Source of the DNA: Mycobacterium persicum
Lineage (GTDB): Bacteria > Actinomycetota > Actinomycetes > Mycobacteriales > Mycobacteriaceae
Length of the DNA: 34,849 nucleotides
Direction of reading: 5' to 3'
Assembly (NCBI RefSeq): GCF_002086675.1
Contig: NZ_MVIF01000063.1
Coordinates: 1-34,849 of the forward strand
The translations under genes were made by a program, and so were the position numbers. The notes beneath the pieces were generated by a model. The model saw only the letters and a program-made list of their open reading frames with translations. It did no database searches and was not told where the DNA came from. Shown here piece after piece: positions 32,981 through 34,849 of this stretch (positions are counted from its first letter, which is position 1; every line of letters begins with the position of its first letter).

Positions 32981-34753
32981 TCAGCCCAGGCCGGCCTCGA
33001 CGACCTTGACAATGACCAGCACGACCGCCACCACCAGGTAGCCGCGCAGGGTAAACAGACCCGCACGACGGGCCGGTGACATGGTCGGGCGGGTGATGGT
33101 GGCCAGATCGGGGGTACGCCAGTTCGCCCGGTCCTGCCGGCGAACAGCACGCCGCTCGGCGCGGGTCAGCAGTGAGGTGTCGTCGAGTTCGTCGACGTCT
33201 TGCGGATCCAGGCCGCCACCGAATGCCTGCGAAATCGTCTCCGCTTTGCGGCGAGCGCCCCTGCGCCGGCTGGCGATCAGCACGGCGGCGCCGCCGACGA
33301 TGCCGGTCGCCGCTCCGGCCCCGAGGCCGGCCACCAGGGTGGTGGTGGATAGGTGCGGGAAGAACGTCGCCGCGGTCAACGCGAGCGACAGCAACACCAG
33401 ACACCACACCGTCGACCAGGCAACGATGTTCTGCCGCAACGTGTTTGTCCATGGCCCCAGAACCGCGCGGTCATTGCACAGCAGGACCAGGAACACGGTC
33501 GCCGAGGGCAACAGGATGCCGGCGAGCGCCTGCACGCCCTGGGTCACCAGGCCCAGGACCTGATCGGGACTAAAAGCAATTGCGGCCGACACCGCAAGGA
33601 GGACGGCGTAGCCGCCGTAGAACAGTGGCGCTTCACTGACTTTCCAGTGCAGTGAGTGCCGCTTGCCCATCGAGTCACCGACGGCATACGTGGTGGCCAG
33701 GCCGATCGCGTTCGCTCCGATCAACGACGCGTCGAGCAGGATGATCGCGAACAGCATGCCCACCGTGCCGCTGAAGTGGTTGGCCAGGCCCGTCGCCACC
33801 GCTCCCGCGTCGGTGAAGTGCCCGGCATCCGCGGAGCCGGACAATCCGAACGCGGTCACCGCCATCAGCGCTGTCGCGCCGACCATCACGACGACGATGC
33901 CGAGCACCAAATCGGCTCGCGCATAAGAAATCCACTGTGTGGTGATGCGCTTGTCGACCACGTTGGACTGCTGGAAGAACAACTGCCATGGTGCGACGGT
34001 GGTGCCGACGATCGCGACAATCAGCAACAGCACGGTGGCGTCGAGTCCGCCTGGGAACTGCGGCCGCAATCCCTCGACGGTCCCGGTGAGGGTCGGGTGC
34101 ACCAGCAGCGCCATCGGAATGATCACCACGTTCACCGCGATTAGCAGGAACATCATCGCTTCCCAGCGGCGGAACGACCCGCCGGCCACGACGGCGAACA
34201 ACAGCACCGCGGCGGCCGGAACAGCAATGACCTTGGGACAACCCAGGAAGCCGAGTGCCATTGATACGCCGATGAATTCGGTGACGATCGTCAGCGCGTT
34301 GAGAATCAGCAGATCACCGACGCTGAATGCCCCCCAGAATTTGCCGAAGCGTTCGAATATCAACCGCGCGTGCCCAACCCGCGCGACGGCACCGAGCCGC
34401 AGCACCATCTCCTGGTTTACATACAGCACCGGGATCAGCAACGTCAGCGTCCACAACAGTTTCATCCCGTAGTCTTGCCCGGCCTGTGCGTAGGTCGCGA
34501 CACCGCCGGCGTCGTTGTCGCCAACCATCACGATCAGGCCCGGACCACTGATGATCATCAACGTCCGCAGGCGCGCCCAGCGTCCGCGGGTTGCGCCATC
34601 GCCGTCGCGAGGTATCCGCCCGAAGGCACCGACGATGTCACCACTGTGTGCCGTGTCCGCCACCGCGGTGTCGGCTACGACGGGAGTCGGCGGGGTTTGG
34701 GCGGGCGAGCGACCGGGCGGGCCACCGTGGCGCCGGGTGGTGATCGAAGTCAT
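32981..34753 (-). CDS. NRAMP-family divalent metal transporter, NRMT-like
   Basis: This 590-residue protein has the NRAMP fold with about 11 membrane segments between residues 65 and 500, an extended N-terminal tail (1-60) and a basic C-terminal tail. TM1 carries GPGLIVMVGDNDAGGVATY, so the canonical DPGN is DAGG (D81, G84). TM6 carries GTTVAPWQLFFQQ, so the canonical MPH is APW (A254). The loss of the metal-selective asparagine and methionine is the pattern I recall for NRMT magnesium transporters, unlike MntH. The start at 34753 has no Shine-Dalgarno. It is not part of the Rv0116c-Rv0134 block of M. tuberculosis, whose mntH lies elsewhere. Confidence 0.85.
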   Translation of the reverse strand: MTSITTRRHGGPPGRSPAQTPPTPVVADTAVADTAHSGDIVGAFGRIPRDGDGATRGRWARLRTLMIISGPGLIVMVGDNDAGGVATYAQAGQDYGMKLLWTLTLLIPVLYVNQEMVLRLGAVARVGHARLIFERFGKFWGAFSVGDLLILNALTIVTEFIGVSMALGFLGCPKVIAVPAAAVLLFAVVAGGSFRRWEAMMFLLIAVNVVIIPMALLVHPTLTGTVEGLRPQFPGGLDATVLLLIVAIVGTTVAPWQLFFQQSNVVDKRITTQWISYARADLVLGIVVVMVGATALMAVTAFGLSGSADAGHFTDAGAVATGLANHFSGTVGMLFAIILLDASLIGANAIGLATTYAVGDSMGKRHSLHWKVSEAPLFYGGYAVLLAVSAAIAFSPDQVLGLVTQGVQALAGILLPSATVFLVLLCNDRAVLGPWTNTLRQNIVAWSTVWCLVLLSLALTAATFFPHLSTTTLVAGLGAGAATGIVGGAAVLIASRRRGARRKAETISQAFGGGLDPQDVDELDDTSLLTRAERRAVRRQDRANWRTPDLATITRPTMSPARRAGLFTLRGYLVVAVVLVIVKVVEAGLG

Positions 34754-34795
34754 CGGATTACTCGCTATCTGAGTGAGGTTGGCATGGCGGGCGGG

Positions 34796-34842
34796 CCGAT
34801 TCGGCGGGCGGGCGCCCGATCGACGCCTGCCCGCTGAATCGG
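34796..34842. repeat. 18-bp hairpin at the right window edge
   Basis: CCGATTCGGCGGGCGGGC (34796-34813) pairs with GCCTGCCCGCTGAATCGG (34825-34842); all 18 positions pair if two G-U pairs are allowed, with an 11-base loop. The pairing is better in plus-strand RNA than in minus-strand RNA. It lies 43 bases upstream of the transporter start codon. It may be a terminator, a leader structure or an intergenic repeat. Confidence 0.55.
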
Positions 34843-34849
34843 TTAGAGA

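Overview
The window is high-GC actinobacterial DNA, and the gene content points to a Mycobacterium, most likely a non-tuberculous species. It carries antigen 85C (FbpC), the L,D-transpeptidase LdtA, the secreted serine protease PepA, the TreS-Mak trehalose/maltose pair, a TAT-exported F420-dependent Fgd2, FadE1, HtdZ, EF-G2, FadD7, OxcA and OxyS. This order matches, in inverted orientation, the M. tuberculosis stretch Rv0134 (ephF) to Rv0116c (ldtA), as recalled from the literature. No rRNA, tRNA, CRISPR array, transposase or phage gene was seen.

Layout. Bases 1-1479 hold the 3' end of a zinc-type alcohol dehydrogenase, whose start runs into a suspicious G-only tract at the window edge, followed by an EphF-type epoxide hydrolase. 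Bases 1579-11957 form a block of about 10 kb that I do not expect between Rv0134 and Rv0133 in M. tuberculosis. It contains a sulfotransferase, a divergent TetR-DUF1214 pair, an F420-type luciferase-like oxidoreductase with an SRPBCC protein, a fatty-acyl desaturase with its ferredoxin-type reductase and a divergent FabR/DesT-like regulator, a large clade-2 catalase (KatE), and a DUF5709 protein. Bases 12028-32610 are the syntenic core: GNAT, fgd2, a 73-residue stress-type protein, fadE1, htdZ, fbpC, a DUF1275 membrane protein, mak, treS, pepA, a SnoaL-like protein, an Rv0121-family F420 enzyme, fusA2, a DUF2231 protein, fadD7, oxcA, oxyS and ldtA. The window closes with an NRAMP-family transporter whose metal-site residues look like those of magnesium-transporting NRMTs.

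How the genes work together. One theme is the envelope: mycolate transfer and modification (FbpC, Fgd2), peptidoglycan 3-3 cross-links (LdtA), and lipid desaturation and beta-oxidation (desaturase, reductase, FadE1, HtdZ). A second theme is trehalose to maltose-1-phosphate (TreS-Mak). A third is a plausible CoA-dependent oxalate route (FadD7 as oxalyl-CoA synthetase, OxcA as decarboxylase, OxyS as regulator).

The least obvious signal is regulatory. Sequences matching the mycobacterial SigF promoter (GTTT, 15-17 bases, GGGTA) lie just upstream of katE, ldtA and the 73-residue gene. Weaker versions lie before the DUF5709 gene, treS, fgd2 and pepA. The window may therefore hold part of a general-stress regulon. 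Two operator candidates also stand out. One is a FabR-box-like palindrome on the start codon of the desaturase operon. The other is a perfect LysR-type ATAG-N7-CTAT palindrome between fadD7 and oxcA.
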